From RGIG5612 sp045627365 (GTDB taxonomy: Bacteria; Bacillota; Clostridia; Lachnospirales; Lachnospiraceae), in the NCBI GenBank assembly GCA_045627365.1, contig JAZQNN010000031.1, positions 1 through 64,000 on the forward strand: 64,000 nucleotides of DNA. Reading direction: 5' to 3'. Position 1 is the stretch's first letter. Each line of letters starts with the position of its first letter. The notes beneath the pieces are model-generated. The model had not been told where the DNA came from and did not search any database. It saw nothing but the letters and a program-made list of their open reading frames with translations. The position numbers and the translations under genes were made by a program. Of this stretch, positions 49,802 through 58,330 are shown piece by piece.

Positions 49802-52171
49802 TCAGGAATTGATAAACTGTCTGATTTCTGATACTCCGGCAAATTTAGTGGACTCTACTCCGTCGTCAACGATCAGTGTAGGTGCCTGCTTGATGCCGTA
49901 TTTTGCGATAAGATCAAGATTCTCATCTGCGTATAGCTTCTCAAACGGGATGCCCGCGCGCTCAAGGTATGTAGCTGCGACTTTGCAGTTAGGGCAGGTC
50001 TGGGTCGCGAAAAGGATCGTCCTTGCCTCACCTGTTGATACGCTGTCAAATGCTTCCTCAACAACAGCACCGCCGATAGGTCCCTGATGTGTCAGCACGC
50101 TCTTATCGATAACGTATTCTTTGCGCTCCTTGAACTCCTGAGTCTTGCCTGCGTTCCAGTTCTGAACCGGACGGTAGTAGCCTGTGATACGGCTGTAAAC
50201 TTCTGCCTTCTCACCGCAGATCGGGCAGACATACTGCTCGCCGTCGAGGTATCCGTGGTTCTTGCATACTGAGTATGTCGGAGACATGGTGTAATACGGA
50301 AGCTTGTAGTTCTCTGCGATCTTGCGTACCAGCTTGGCTGCTGCTTCCCAGCTAGGAAGCTTCTCACCCAGGAAGGTATGGAATACGGTTCCTGATGTAT
50401 ACAGTGTCTGAAGCTCGTCCTGAATATCAAGGGCTGTAAATACATCCTCGGTATAGCCTACAGGCAGATGGCTTGAGTTGGTGTAATACGGTGTTCCGCC
50501 GTCTTCGCTTGCGGTGATGATGTCAGGAAACTGCGCTACATCGTGCTTAGCAAGACGGTATGAAGTTGACTCAGCCGGAGTTGCCTCAAGGTTGTAAAGG
50601 TCACCGTACTGCTCCTGGTAGTCAGACAGACGCTCACGCATATGGTTGAGAACGCGTTTGGTGAACTCCTGGCAGGCTTCCTGAGTCATGTCAGCCTTGA
50701 CCCACTTAGCGTTCAGTCCTGCTTCGTTCATGCCGACAAGACCGATAGTTGAGAAGTGGTTTGCAAATGTTCCCAGATATCTCTTGGTGTATGGATAAAG
50801 TCCCTCATCAAGGAGCTTGGTAATAACGGTACGCTTGATCTTGAGTGAACGTGCGGAAAGATCCATGATCTTGTCCAGACGGCGGAAGAATTCTTCCTCG
50901 TTCTCTGACTGATATGCGATACGCGGCATATTGATGGTAACAACACCTACAGAGCCTGTTGACTCGCCTGAGCCGAAGAAACCGCCGGACTTCTTACGAA
51001 GCTCACGAAGGTCAAGACGCAGACGGCAGCACATTGAACGAACATCGCTCGGCTCCATATCTGAGTTGATGTAGTTTGAGAAATACGGTGTGCCGTACTT
51101 CGCGGTCATTTCGAATAAGAGTTTGTTGTTCTCTGTCGGTGACCAGTCGAAATCCTTGGTGATCGAATATGTCGGGATCGGATACTGGAATCCGCGTCCG
51201 TTGGCATCGCCCTCGATCATGATCTCGATGAATGCCTTATTGACAAGGTCCATCTCAGCCTTGCACTCACCGTAGGTGAAATCCATTTCCTTGCCGCCAA
51301 CGATAGCAGGAAGGTGCTCAAGGTCCTTAGGAACGGTCCAGTCAAGAGTAATGTTGGTAAACGGTGCCTGTGTGCCCCAACGTGACGGTGTATTTACGCC
51401 GTAAATGAAGGACTGAATGCACTGTTTAACTTCTTTATATGAAAGGTTATCAACGATAACAAAAGGAGCGACGTATGTATCAAATGATGAGAATGCCTGA
51501 GCGCCTGCCCACTCATTCTGCATAATTCCGAGGAAGTTGACCATCTGGTTGCACAGGGTCGAAAGATGTCCCGCAGGTGAAGATGTGATCTTGCCCGGGA
51601 TTCCTCCGAGGCCTTCCTGGATAAGCTGTTTAAGTGACCATCCTGCGCAGTAGCCTGTCAGCATGGAAAGGTCATGGATATGGATATCACAGTTTCTGTG
51701 AGCGTTGCCGATCTCCTCGTCGTAGATCTCGCTGAGCCAGTAGTTTGCTGTGATCGCGCCTGAGTTGGACAGGATAAGTCCGCCTACAGAATAAGTAACT
51801 GTGGAATTCTCCTTAACACGCCAGTCAAGAGCGTCAAGATACTGATTGACAGTCTCTTTGTAATCAAGGTAAGAAGACTTCATATTACGCAGTTTTTCAC
51901 GCTGCTTACGATAAAGGATGTAGGCCTTGGCTACTGCCTCGTATCCTCCTCTTGAAAGAACTGCCTCAACGCTGTCCTGAACATCTTCGACTGCGACTTT
52001 CTCGTCCTTGATCTTAGGCAGGAAGTCCGCTGTTACCTTAAGGGCAAGGAAATCAATGATGCCGTCGGTATAATCCGTGCCTGTAGCGTCAAATGCTTTC
52101 TTGATGGCGACAACGATCTTGTTGATATCGAAATCAACGATCTTGCCGTCACGTTTGATGATCTGATACAT
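49802..52171 (-). CDS. nrdD: Anaerobic ribonucleoside-triphosphate reductase with fused redoxin domain
   Basis: 789 residues. Order: N-terminal ATP-cone (about 1-90), NrdD barrel with the paired cysteines of MCCRLRLDLREL, a zinc site (CKNH...CPIC, about 640-657), the glycyl radical loop RITGYYRP (Gly at about 664), then an unusual C-terminal extension. That extension (about 717-789) reads as a small redoxin: ILFATQTCPNC with Cys726 and Cys729, YGIKQAPTLIVDDG with a cis-Pro, and a terminal helix. Classical NrdD uses formate as reductant; redoxin-dependent class III enzymes are known. The fused CPNC domain plus adjacent trxB suggests a thioredoxin-reductase-fed variant. It starts 35 bases after nrdG. 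Confidence 0.95.
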   Translation of the reverse strand: MYQIIKRDGKIVDFDINKIVVAIKKAFDATGTDYTDGIIDFLALKVTADFLPKIKDEKVAVEDVQDSVEAVLSRGGYEAVAKAYILYRKQREKLRNMKSSYLDYKETVNQYLDALDWRVKENSTVTYSVGGLILSNSGAITANYWLSEIYDEEIGNAHRNCDIHIHDLSMLTGYCAGWSLKQLIQEGLGGIPGKITSSPAGHLSTLCNQMVNFLGIMQNEWAGAQAFSSFDTYVAPFVIVDNLSYKEVKQCIQSFIYGVNTPSRWGTQAPFTNITLDWTVPKDLEHLPAIVGGKEMDFTYGECKAEMDLVNKAFIEIMIEGDANGRGFQYPIPTYSITKDFDWSPTENNKLLFEMTAKYGTPYFSNYINSDMEPSDVRSMCCRLRLDLRELRKKSGGFFGSGESTGSVGVVTINMPRIAYQSENEEEFFRRLDKIMDLSARSLKIKRTVITKLLDEGLYPYTKRYLGTFANHFSTIGLVGMNEAGLNAKWVKADMTQEACQEFTKRVLNHMRERLSDYQEQYGDLYNLEATPAESTSYRLAKHDVAQFPDIITASEDGGTPYYTNSSHLPVGYTEDVFTALDIQDELQTLYTSGTVFHTFLGEKLPSWEAAAKLVRKIAENYKLPYYTMSPTYSVCKNHGYLDGEQYVCPICGEKAEVYSRITGYYRPVQNWNAGKTQEFKERKEYVIDKSVLTHQGPIGGAVVEEAFDSVSTGEARTILFATQTCPNCKVAATYLERAGIPFEKLYADENLDLIAKYGIKQAPTLIVDDGVESTKFAGVSEIRQFINS

Positions 52172-52206
52172 ATTTACTCCTCCGATTTTATCATACCCCT
52201 CTTGGG

Positions 52207-52923
52207 TTATATTCCTCTGATCGATGTATTGCTTACGTACTTGCGGGCTATTTCGGCAAATTCCTTCATCTCAGCCTCGCTGAAGGCGCTCAGTCCTTCG
52301 GGCGCGATCAGCTGCCCGGAATCCTTGAAATCCTGCAGATAGTATGCCTTGGCACCGCTTATCCATGCAGCTGCTCCTTCGACGCTTTCCGGCGTATGAA
52401 GGCCCTTCACGAGCGTGGTCCTGAACTCGTAATCCACCCTGCCTTCAAGCAGGATGTCACGGGTCATCTCGACCTTCTTCATGAGCGGTGATCCCGCATC
52501 AAGCTTACCTTCAAGTCCTGCCGTTCTCGCGTAAAGCGCCGGACTGTTCTTGACATCCATTGCCACATAATCAACTAAATTTTCGTTGATAAGCTCCCGG
52601 ACCATATCAGGATTCGTTCCGTTGGTGTCCAGTTTGACGCGGTAGCCTTCCGCTTTCACCTTCCGGATGAACTGCGGCAGTTCGCTATACAGAGTCGGCT
52701 CACCGCCGGTGATTGAAACGCCTTCAAGCATTCCGCTGCGTTTCTTCAGATAACTGATAATATCTTCCTCTGTATATGTCTCGCCTCCGGCTCCGTCACC
52801 CTCGACAAGAAGTGCGTTATGACAGAATGGGCACCTGTAATTGCAGCCTCGCGTAAACAAAATGCAGGCGACTGTGCCGGGGAAATCAAGCAGCGTCAGT
52901 TTCTGCATTCCCGCAAACTGCAT
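52207..52923 (-). CDS. nrdG: Anaerobic RNR-activating radical SAM protein
   Basis: 238 residues from the ATG at 52923, which has GGAGG 8 bases upstream; the longer frame would start inside the promoter. The radical SAM cluster motif is Cys27, Cys31, Cys34 (CNYRCPFC), followed by GVSITGGEPTLYSELPQF (the SAM-binding GGE). It generates the glycyl radical on NrdD. It belongs to the longer NrdG2-like group. First gene of the nrdG-nrdD-trxB run. Confidence 0.94.
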   Translation of the reverse strand: MQFAGMQKLTLLDFPGTVACILFTRGCNYRCPFCHNALLVEGDGAGGETYTEEDIISYLKKRSGMLEGVSITGGEPTLYSELPQFIRKVKAEGYRVKLDTNGTNPDMVRELINENLVDYVAMDVKNSPALYARTAGLEGKLDAGSPLMKKVEMTRDILLEGRVDYEFRTTLVKGLHTPESVEGAAAWISGAKAYYLQDFKDSGQLIAPEGLSAFSEAEMKEFAEIARKYVSNTSIRGI

Positions 52924-52957
52924 AAGGCTTACCTCCCAACCTAAGTACGTACTGATA

Positions 52958-52986
52958 TAGATATCATATTTATATGAGCTTGTCAA
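52958..52986 (-). promoter_or_regulatory. Promoter of nrdG-nrdD
   Basis: A perfect TTGACA -35 on the minus strand (52981-52986) with 17 bases to TATCTA (52958-52963), 35 bases before the nrdG ATG. The -10 is weak. The NrdR boxes lie 9 and 50 bases upstream of the -35. Confidence 0.6.
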
Positions 52987-52994
52987 CATAAGGA

Positions 52995-53010
52995 ACACTA
53001 AATATTGATT
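52995..53010 (-). promoter_or_regulatory. NrdR box 1
   Basis: On the minus strand this 16-mer matches the NrdR consensus ACACWATATWTWGTGT at 14 of 16 positions, with the whole right half TTTAGTGT conserved. Located 8 bases upstream of the nrdG -35 box. Confidence 0.65.
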
Positions 53011-53035
53011 AAAAATTGCATTTTCGGCATATTAA

Positions 53036-53051
53036 CCACAAAATGTAGTGT
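53036..53051 (-). promoter_or_regulatory. NrdR box 2
   Basis: Matches the NrdR consensus at 14 of 16 positions on the minus strand, with the left half ACACTA conserved. It begins 41 bases from box 1, close to four helical turns, so both boxes are on the same DNA face. Paired boxes are the usual NrdR arrangement, although the spacing is commonly nearer three turns. Confidence 0.65.
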
Positions 53052-53085
53052 TATTTGTGCAACCTTAAATTCATGAAAAATGAAT

Positions 53086-53118
53086 AAAAAATAAGGCATT
53101 TCCTTGCGAAATGCCTTA
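53086..53118 (-). terminator. Terminator of the arginine operon
   Basis: Perfect 11-base arms (53092-53102 and 53108-53118, TAAGGCATTTC) with a 5-base loop, followed on the minus strand by a 6-base T-run (53086-53091). It separates argF from the nrdG control region. Confidence 0.85.
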
Positions 53119-53160
53119 AATTCAACGTTTGTCAGTATTTAACTGATCATGCATAAAAAC

Positions 53161-54147
53161 TTACGCGAGTGAAGCAGCCATAACAGCCTTGATGGTGTGC
53201 ATACGATTCTCGGCCTCGTCGAATACGATCGACTGCTCGCTTTCGAATACCTCGTCCGTAACTTCCATTGCTTCAAGACCGAAGATGTCGTGGATATTTG
53301 CGCCGACTTCAGTGTTCAGGTCATGGAATGCAGGCAGGCAATGCATGAAGCGGCACTGTGGACCCGCGTTCTTTAAATATTCCATCTTTACCTGATACGG
53401 AAGCAGGTCGTTGATTCTCTCCTGCCATACCATTTCCGGCTCGCCCATGGATACCCAGACGTCCGTGTAGATCACATCCGCGCCCTTGGTAGCTTCCATC
53501 GGATCGGTTATGAATTCAAGCTTTGCGCCTGTTTCAGCCGCGATCTTTTGGCACTCGGCAATAAGGTCTCTGTTCGGAAAATATTTTTCCGGTGCGCACG
53601 CAACGAAATGCATACCCATCTTTGCACAGCCTACCATCAGTGAATTGCCCATATTGTATCTGGCATCTCCCATGTAAACAAGCTTGCGGCCTTTAAGCTC
53701 TCCGAAATGTTCACGGATCGTCAGAAAATCAGCCAGGATCTGGGTCGGATGGAATTCGTTGGTAAGGCCGTTCCATACAGGGATACCTGAATATTTTGCC
53801 AGGTCTTCAACGATCTCCTGGCCGTAACCTCTGTATTCGATGCCGTCGAACATGCGCCCAAGTACCCTCGCGGTGTCTGCGATGCTCTCCTTTTTGCCGA
53901 TCTGGGAGCTCTTAGGATCCAGATAAACAGGATGCATTCCAAGGTCAAACGCAGCGACTTCAAACGAGCAGCGTGTCCTTGTACTGGTCTTTTCAAAAAT
54001 CAGCGCAACAGACTTGCCCTCGCAGAGTCTGTGCGGAATGCCGGCCTTCTTTTTGGCCTTAAGATCGGCTGCCAGATCCAGATATTCCGTGATCTCTTCC
54101 GGTGTAAAATCCAATAATTTCAGAAAGTTTTTATTCTTTAATGCCAT
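53161..54147 (-). CDS. argF: Ornithine carbamoyltransferase
   Basis: 328 residues. Carbamoyl phosphate loop EKTSTRTRCSFEVAAFDLG, the QIGKKESIADTARVLG segment, GLTNEFHPTQILADFLT, and the ornithine-binding Cys in FMHCLPAFHD are all present. It converts ornithine to citrulline. Only one base separates it from argD, with GAGG in the end of argD. The position in a biosynthetic operon (argG to argF) argues for ArgF rather than the catabolic ArcB. Confidence 0.95.
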   Translation of the reverse strand: MALKNKNFLKLLDFTPEEITEYLDLAADLKAKKKAGIPHRLCEGKSVALIFEKTSTRTRCSFEVAAFDLGMHPVYLDPKSSQIGKKESIADTARVLGRMFDGIEYRGYGQEIVEDLAKYSGIPVWNGLTNEFHPTQILADFLTIREHFGELKGRKLVYMGDARYNMGNSLMVGCAKMGMHFVACAPEKYFPNRDLIAECQKIAAETGAKLEFITDPMEATKGADVIYTDVWVSMGEPEMVWQERINDLLPYQVKMEYLKNAGPQCRFMHCLPAFHDLNTEVGANIHDIFGLEAMEVTDEVFESEQSIVFDEAENRMHTIKAVMAASLA

Positions 54148-54148
54148 A

Positions 54149-55309
54149 TCAAACCTCGCATGCTTTCTTGATCACATCAACTGCCCTGGCCAGAACATCC
54201 ATCGGGATGTTCAGTGCCGGAAGGAGCCTTACCTTATCCTTGGCTGTCAGCGGCAAAACGCCGTTCTTTATGCACTCTGCAACTACCTCTCCTGCAGGCT
54301 TTACGGTCTTGATTCCGATCATCAGTCCCATACCGCTTACGCTTTCAACGCCCGGAGCGCCGTCAAGCTGTGAGAATATGTAATCGCTCTTTTCACGAAC
54401 CTCAGAAAGGAGCTTGTCATCGATCCTTGAGATCACACTGCATGCCGCAGCTGCGCTGACCGGATTGCCTCCGTATGTTGAGCCGTGATCACCGTATCCT
54501 AATACGTTCTCGACTTTTTCACTCATCACGCAGGCACCGATCGGAAGTCCTCCGCCCAGGCCCTTTGCCGTTGTGAATACATCAGGCTCGATGTCAAAAT
54601 TCATGTATGAATAAAGCTTTCCTGTACGTCCGTTTCCTGTCTGGACCTCGTCAACGATCAGGATGATGTCATGCTTTGACGCATACTCGGCAACACCCTT
54701 TACGAACGCATACTCGAGAGCGCATACACCGCCTTCGCCCTGAATACACTCAAGCATAACGCCGGCGCATTTAACTTCACTTGCAAGCTTCTTGAAAGCG
54801 GCCAGATCGTTGGCCGGGGTGTGTACGAACCCCGGTGTAAGCGGCGTGAAAAGCTTATGAAATACGTCCTGACCCGTTGCTGCAAGAGTTGTAAGGGTCC
54901 TTCCGTGGAAGCTGTTTTCCAGCGTAATGATCGTTGAGTATTCAGGTCCCTTATTCTCTGCTGCCCACTTACGTGCGACCTTGATCGCGCACTCATTGGC
55001 CTCAGCGCCCGAATTTCCGAAGAAGACCTTCTTCATGCCTGTCTTCTCGCAAAGCATCTTGGCGAGTTTTGCGCACGGCTCCGTATAATAAAGGTTAGAC
55101 ATGTGCTGGATCTTGCCGATCTGCTCGGTTACGGCCTGCTGCCATATCTCATCTGCAACGCCGAATGCGGTAACTCCGATGCCGCTTCCCATATCGATAT
55201 ATTCTTTGCCGTTTACGTCGGAAACGATTGAGCCTTTGCCCGATACAATCTCCACATCGAAACGCTTGTATGTATTGGCTACATACTTATCATCTATTTC
55301 CTTAAACAT
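54149..55309 (-). CDS. argD: Acetylornithine aminotransferase
   Basis: 386 residues, class III PLP aminotransferase. Seen: YIDMGSGIGVTAFG, FGNSGAEANECAIKVARKW, SFHGRTLTTLAATGQ, LIVDEVQTGNGRTGKLYSY, and the PLP-lysine in FTTAKGLGGGLPIGA. Makes N-acetylornithine from the semialdehyde. Normal length, within the arginine operon, 15 bases after argB. Confidence 0.95.
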   Translation of the reverse strand: MFKEIDDKYVANTYKRFDVEIVSGKGSIVSDVNGKEYIDMGSGIGVTAFGVADEIWQQAVTEQIGKIQHMSNLYYTEPCAKLAKMLCEKTGMKKVFFGNSGAEANECAIKVARKWAAENKGPEYSTIITLENSFHGRTLTTLAATGQDVFHKLFTPLTPGFVHTPANDLAAFKKLASEVKCAGVMLECIQGEGGVCALEYAFVKGVAEYASKHDIILIVDEVQTGNGRTGKLYSYMNFDIEPDVFTTAKGLGGGLPIGACVMSEKVENVLGYGDHGSTYGGNPVSAAAACSVISRIDDKLLSEVREKSDYIFSQLDGAPGVESVSGMGLMIGIKTVKPAGEVVAECIKNGVLPLTAKDKVRLLPALNIPMDVLARAVDVIKKACEV

Positions 55310-55324
55310 CTCTCTATCCTCTTT

Positions 55325-56191
55325 TTATCTTTCAGCAACGAACATTGTGCCTGCGCCTTCGTCTGTGAGAAGTTCCATCAGTATCGCATGCGGTACGCGT
55401 CCGTCCATGATGATGACCTTCTTAACGCCCTTCTTGATCGCATCTGTGCAGCAGTCGACCTTAGGGATCATTCCGCCCGCTATAACGCCCTGTGCCTTGA
55501 GTTCTTCCGCCTCTGACAGTGTCAGTTCAGGGATCAGTGTGCTCTCATCATTCTTGTCTCTTAATACGCCGCTTATATCTGTCACCATAATCAGACGTTC
55601 TGCTTCGAGCGCGCCTGCTATAAAACCGGCCGCGGTATCTCCGTTGATATTGTAGGTGTTGCCCTCTTTATCGCTGGCGATAGTTGAAATAACAGGGATA
55701 TAGCCCTTATCAAGGGTATCCTTGATCACGCCCACATTGACCTCGACGATTTCTCCGACATAGCCGAGAGTCTCGTTCATGGTCTTGGCAGCGAGCATTT
55801 TGCCGTCGATTCCGGAAAGACCGACTGCAAGACCGCCACTTGACTGGATGAGCTTAACAAGATCTTTATTGACCTTGCCCGCAAGTACCATCTGAGCGAT
55901 CTCAGCTGTTTCTTTGTCAGTTACTCTGAGGCCGTTGACGAACTCCGTTTTTTTGCCCAGTTTGACCATGACCTCATTGATATCCGGACCACCGCCGTGA
56001 ACCAGTACTACCTTCACTCCGATAGTGTGCAGAAGCACGATATCATTGATCACCTGTTCTTTAAGTTTCTGGTCTACCATTGCGTTTCCGCCGTATTTGA
56101 CAACGACGATCGTGCCGATATGCTGTCTGATATAAGGCAGTGCCTGTGTCAGCACCAGTGCGCGTTCAGCGTTTGAAAATTCTTTACTCAT
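55325..56191 (-). CDS. argB: Acetylglutamate kinase
   Basis: 288 residues. Signatures: VVKYGGNAMVDQKLKEQVINDIVLL, VLVHGGGPDINEVMVKLG, FVNGLRVTD, and NINGDTAAGFIAGALEAERLIMVTDI. The N-terminal helix (FSNAERALVLTQALPYIRQH) is of the arginine-sensitive type, so feedback inhibition by arginine is likely. Its start overlaps the argJ stop by 4 bases. Confidence 0.95.
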   Translation of the reverse strand: MSKEFSNAERALVLTQALPYIRQHIGTIVVVKYGGNAMVDQKLKEQVINDIVLLHTIGVKVVLVHGGGPDINEVMVKLGKKTEFVNGLRVTDKETAEIAQMVLAGKVNKDLVKLIQSSGGLAVGLSGIDGKMLAAKTMNETLGYVGEIVEVNVGVIKDTLDKGYIPVISTIASDKEGNTYNINGDTAAGFIAGALEAERLIMVTDISGVLRDKNDESTLIPELTLSEAEELKAQGVIAGGMIPKVDCCTDAIKKGVKKVIIMDGRVPHAILMELLTDEGAGTMFVAER

Positions 56192-57402
56192 GATCTGTAG
56201 CTCCCGTTAATCTTTACGTAATCATATGTCAGATCGCATCCCCAGGCGGTAACCTTTTCGGTGCCGTCCTTAAGGTCGATAAGTATCTCGATCTCATCCT
56301 TCATCAGGATCTCCTTGGCAAGCTCTTCTGAGAAATCAACGCCCGCTCCGTCAACGCAAACTGTGATCTCGCCGGCTTCGCTCTTAAAAGCAACATCGAT
56401 TTTGGTTACGTCAACGTCAGCTCCTGAATAACCGATCGCGCACAGAACACGTCCCCAGTTGGCATCTGCGCCGAACATCGCTGCTTTGAAAAGTGATGAG
56501 CAGATAACGCTCTTGGCTACTGTAACGCCCGTAACACGGTCTTTAGCGCCTGAAACGGTGCACTCCAAGAGTTTGCTTGCGCCCTCGCCGTCCTTGGCCA
56601 TCTGGCGCGCCAGGTAAGTCGTGATCACATTGAATGCAGCAGCAAATGCTTCGTAATCAGCGCCCTCTGAGTCGATGAGCTTATTGCCTGCAAGGCCGTT
56701 GGCCATAACAGTGACCATATCGTTGGTAGATGTATCTCCGTCTACGCTGATCATGTTGAATGACTTCTCAATGTCAGCAGAAAGGATCTTCTGAAGCATT
56801 TCGGAAGTGATGGCCGCGTCTGTAGTGATAAATCCGAGCATTGTAGCCATATTCGGGTGGATCATTCCGCTGCCCTTGGACATGCCGCCCATACGGCAGG
56901 TCGTGCCGCCGATCTCAAATTCAACGGCGATCTCCTTCATGACTGTATCTGTCGTCATGATCGCGGTGGCTGCGTCCTTATTGCCTGTAACTGAAAGCCC
57001 GAGGAAAAGGTCCTTAATGGTTGCTGCGATCGGTACGAGGCTTAACTTCTGACCGATAACGCCGGTCGATGCTACGATCACGTCTTCTGCCTTGATACCG
57101 CACTGGTTGGCAACCAGTTTGCACATGCCCTCGGCGATCTCGATGCCGTTGGAATTGCAGGTGTTGGCATTGCCGGAATTGCAGATCATAGCCTGAGCCA
57201 CGCCATTGGCGATATTGTTCTTAGTAACGGTAAGAGGTGCGCCCTTGACCAGATTGGTCGTATAAACGCCTGCGGCAGCTGCCGGAACTTCGCTCATAAT
57301 AAGGGCAAGGTCCTTACGGGTAGCTTCTTTCCTGAGTCCGCAATGAATGCCGTTTGCTTTAAATCCTTTTGCAGCGCAAACTCCGCCTTCGATTATCTTC
57401 AT
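56188..57402 (-). CDS. argJ: Bifunctional ornithine acetyltransferase/N-acetylglutamate synthase
   Basis: 404 residues. Self-cleaving Ntn-type ArgJ with the cleavage-site Thr in MGGMSKGSGMIHPNMATMLGFITTD (alpha/beta cleavage at the Ala-Thr-Met-Leu segment). It transfers the acetyl group from acetylornithine to glutamate, making a cyclic pathway that needs neither argE nor much argA, and neither is seen here. Overlaps argC by 4 bases. Confidence 0.95.
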   Translation of the reverse strand: MKIIEGGVCAAKGFKANGIHCGLRKEATRKDLALIMSEVPAAAAGVYTTNLVKGAPLTVTKNNIANGVAQAMICNSGNANTCNSNGIEIAEGMCKLVANQCGIKAEDVIVASTGVIGQKLSLVPIAATIKDLFLGLSVTGNKDAATAIMTTDTVMKEIAVEFEIGGTTCRMGGMSKGSGMIHPNMATMLGFITTDAAITSEMLQKILSADIEKSFNMISVDGDTSTNDMVTVMANGLAGNKLIDSEGADYEAFAAAFNVITTYLARQMAKDGEGASKLLECTVSGAKDRVTGVTVAKSVICSSLFKAAMFGADANWGRVLCAIGYSGADVDVTKIDVAFKSEAGEITVCVDGAGVDFSEELAKEILMKDEIEILIDLKDGTEKVTAWGCDLTYDYVKINGSYRS

Positions 57403-58328
57403 ATGTTCAAACCCTCGTTTTCTTTAAGTCCTAATACTATATTCATATTCTGGATCGCCGCGCCTGATGCTCCCTTGCCGAGATTGTCAAAACGTGAAAC
57501 CAGAAGAATTCTCTCGTTATTTCCGCAAACGGAGATCTCCATATCGTCTCTGCCTGCGTATGCTCCTGCGCTCATGAAGCCTGCTTCGTCGGCTTCCGCG
57601 TTAAAATGCACCAGTCCGCCTTCGCCGTAATACATCTGATAAATGCCCTTGATCTCGTCGATCCCGGCGTACGCGTCCTTCATAGAAAGGCTTACTACCA
57701 CTTCCATGCCTGCGTAGAAGTCGCCTACTATCGGGCAGAAAACAGGAGTCTTATTGAGGCCGGTGTACTTGACCATCTCCGGGATGTGCTTGTGCATCTG
57801 GGTAAGACCGTACATTCTCGGCGCGTCAAGCAGTACGCTTCTTTCAGGTGACTCGTAATCTGCGATCATCTTCTTGCCGCCGCCTGAATAACCGGTGAGT
57901 GAGAAACACGAAAGCTGTGCATCCTTCGGAATAACGCCCTTTTGAACAAGCGGAGCGACCAGTGATATGAAGCCGCTTGCATGGCATCCCGGATTGGCGA
58001 TACGCTTGGAACCTTGTATCTTCTGTCTCATACCGGTAAGCTCTGCAAATCCGTATGCCCATCCATCAGCCGTTCTGTGTGCGGTGGACGTGTCGATGAT
58101 AACTGTCTTATCCTCAGGGGTTATAAGGCTTACAGCCTCTCTTGCCGCGTCATCCGGAAGACACAGGAACGCTACATCAGCCGCAAGGATCGCATCTTTT
58201 CTTGCGTCGGGACTCTTTCTGAGTTCCTCCGGCAGCTTGATAAGCTCAATGTCTGCCCTTCCCGAAAGCCTGTCATATATTCTCAGGCCGGTCGTGCCTG
58301 ATGAACCGTCAATAAATACTTTTGTCAT
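57399..58328 (-). CDS. argC: N-acetyl-gamma-glutamyl-phosphate reductase, short (type 2) form
   Basis: 309 residues. N-terminal NADP motif FIDGSSGTTGLRIYDRL, catalytic Cys115 in NPGCHASGF, and YSGGGKKMI. The length and the absence of the long insertion fit the type 2 ArgC group (about 310 residues) rather than the about 345-residue type 1 of Bacillus. The gene starts 2 bases before the argH stop region and is translationally linked to argJ. Confidence 0.92.
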   Translation of the reverse strand: MTKVFIDGSSGTTGLRIYDRLSGRADIELIKLPEELRKSPDARKDAILAADVAFLCLPDDAAREAVSLITPEDKTVIIDTSTAHRTADGWAYGFAELTGMRQKIQGSKRIANPGCHASGFISLVAPLVQKGVIPKDAQLSCFSLTGYSGGGKKMIADYESPERSVLLDAPRMYGLTQMHKHIPEMVKYTGLNKTPVFCPIVGDFYAGMEVVVSLSMKDAYAGIDEIKGIYQMYYGEGGLVHFNAEADEAGFMSAGAYAGRDDMEISVCGNNERILLVSRFDNLGKGASGAAIQNMNIVLGLKENEGLNI

Positions 58329-58330
58329 CT

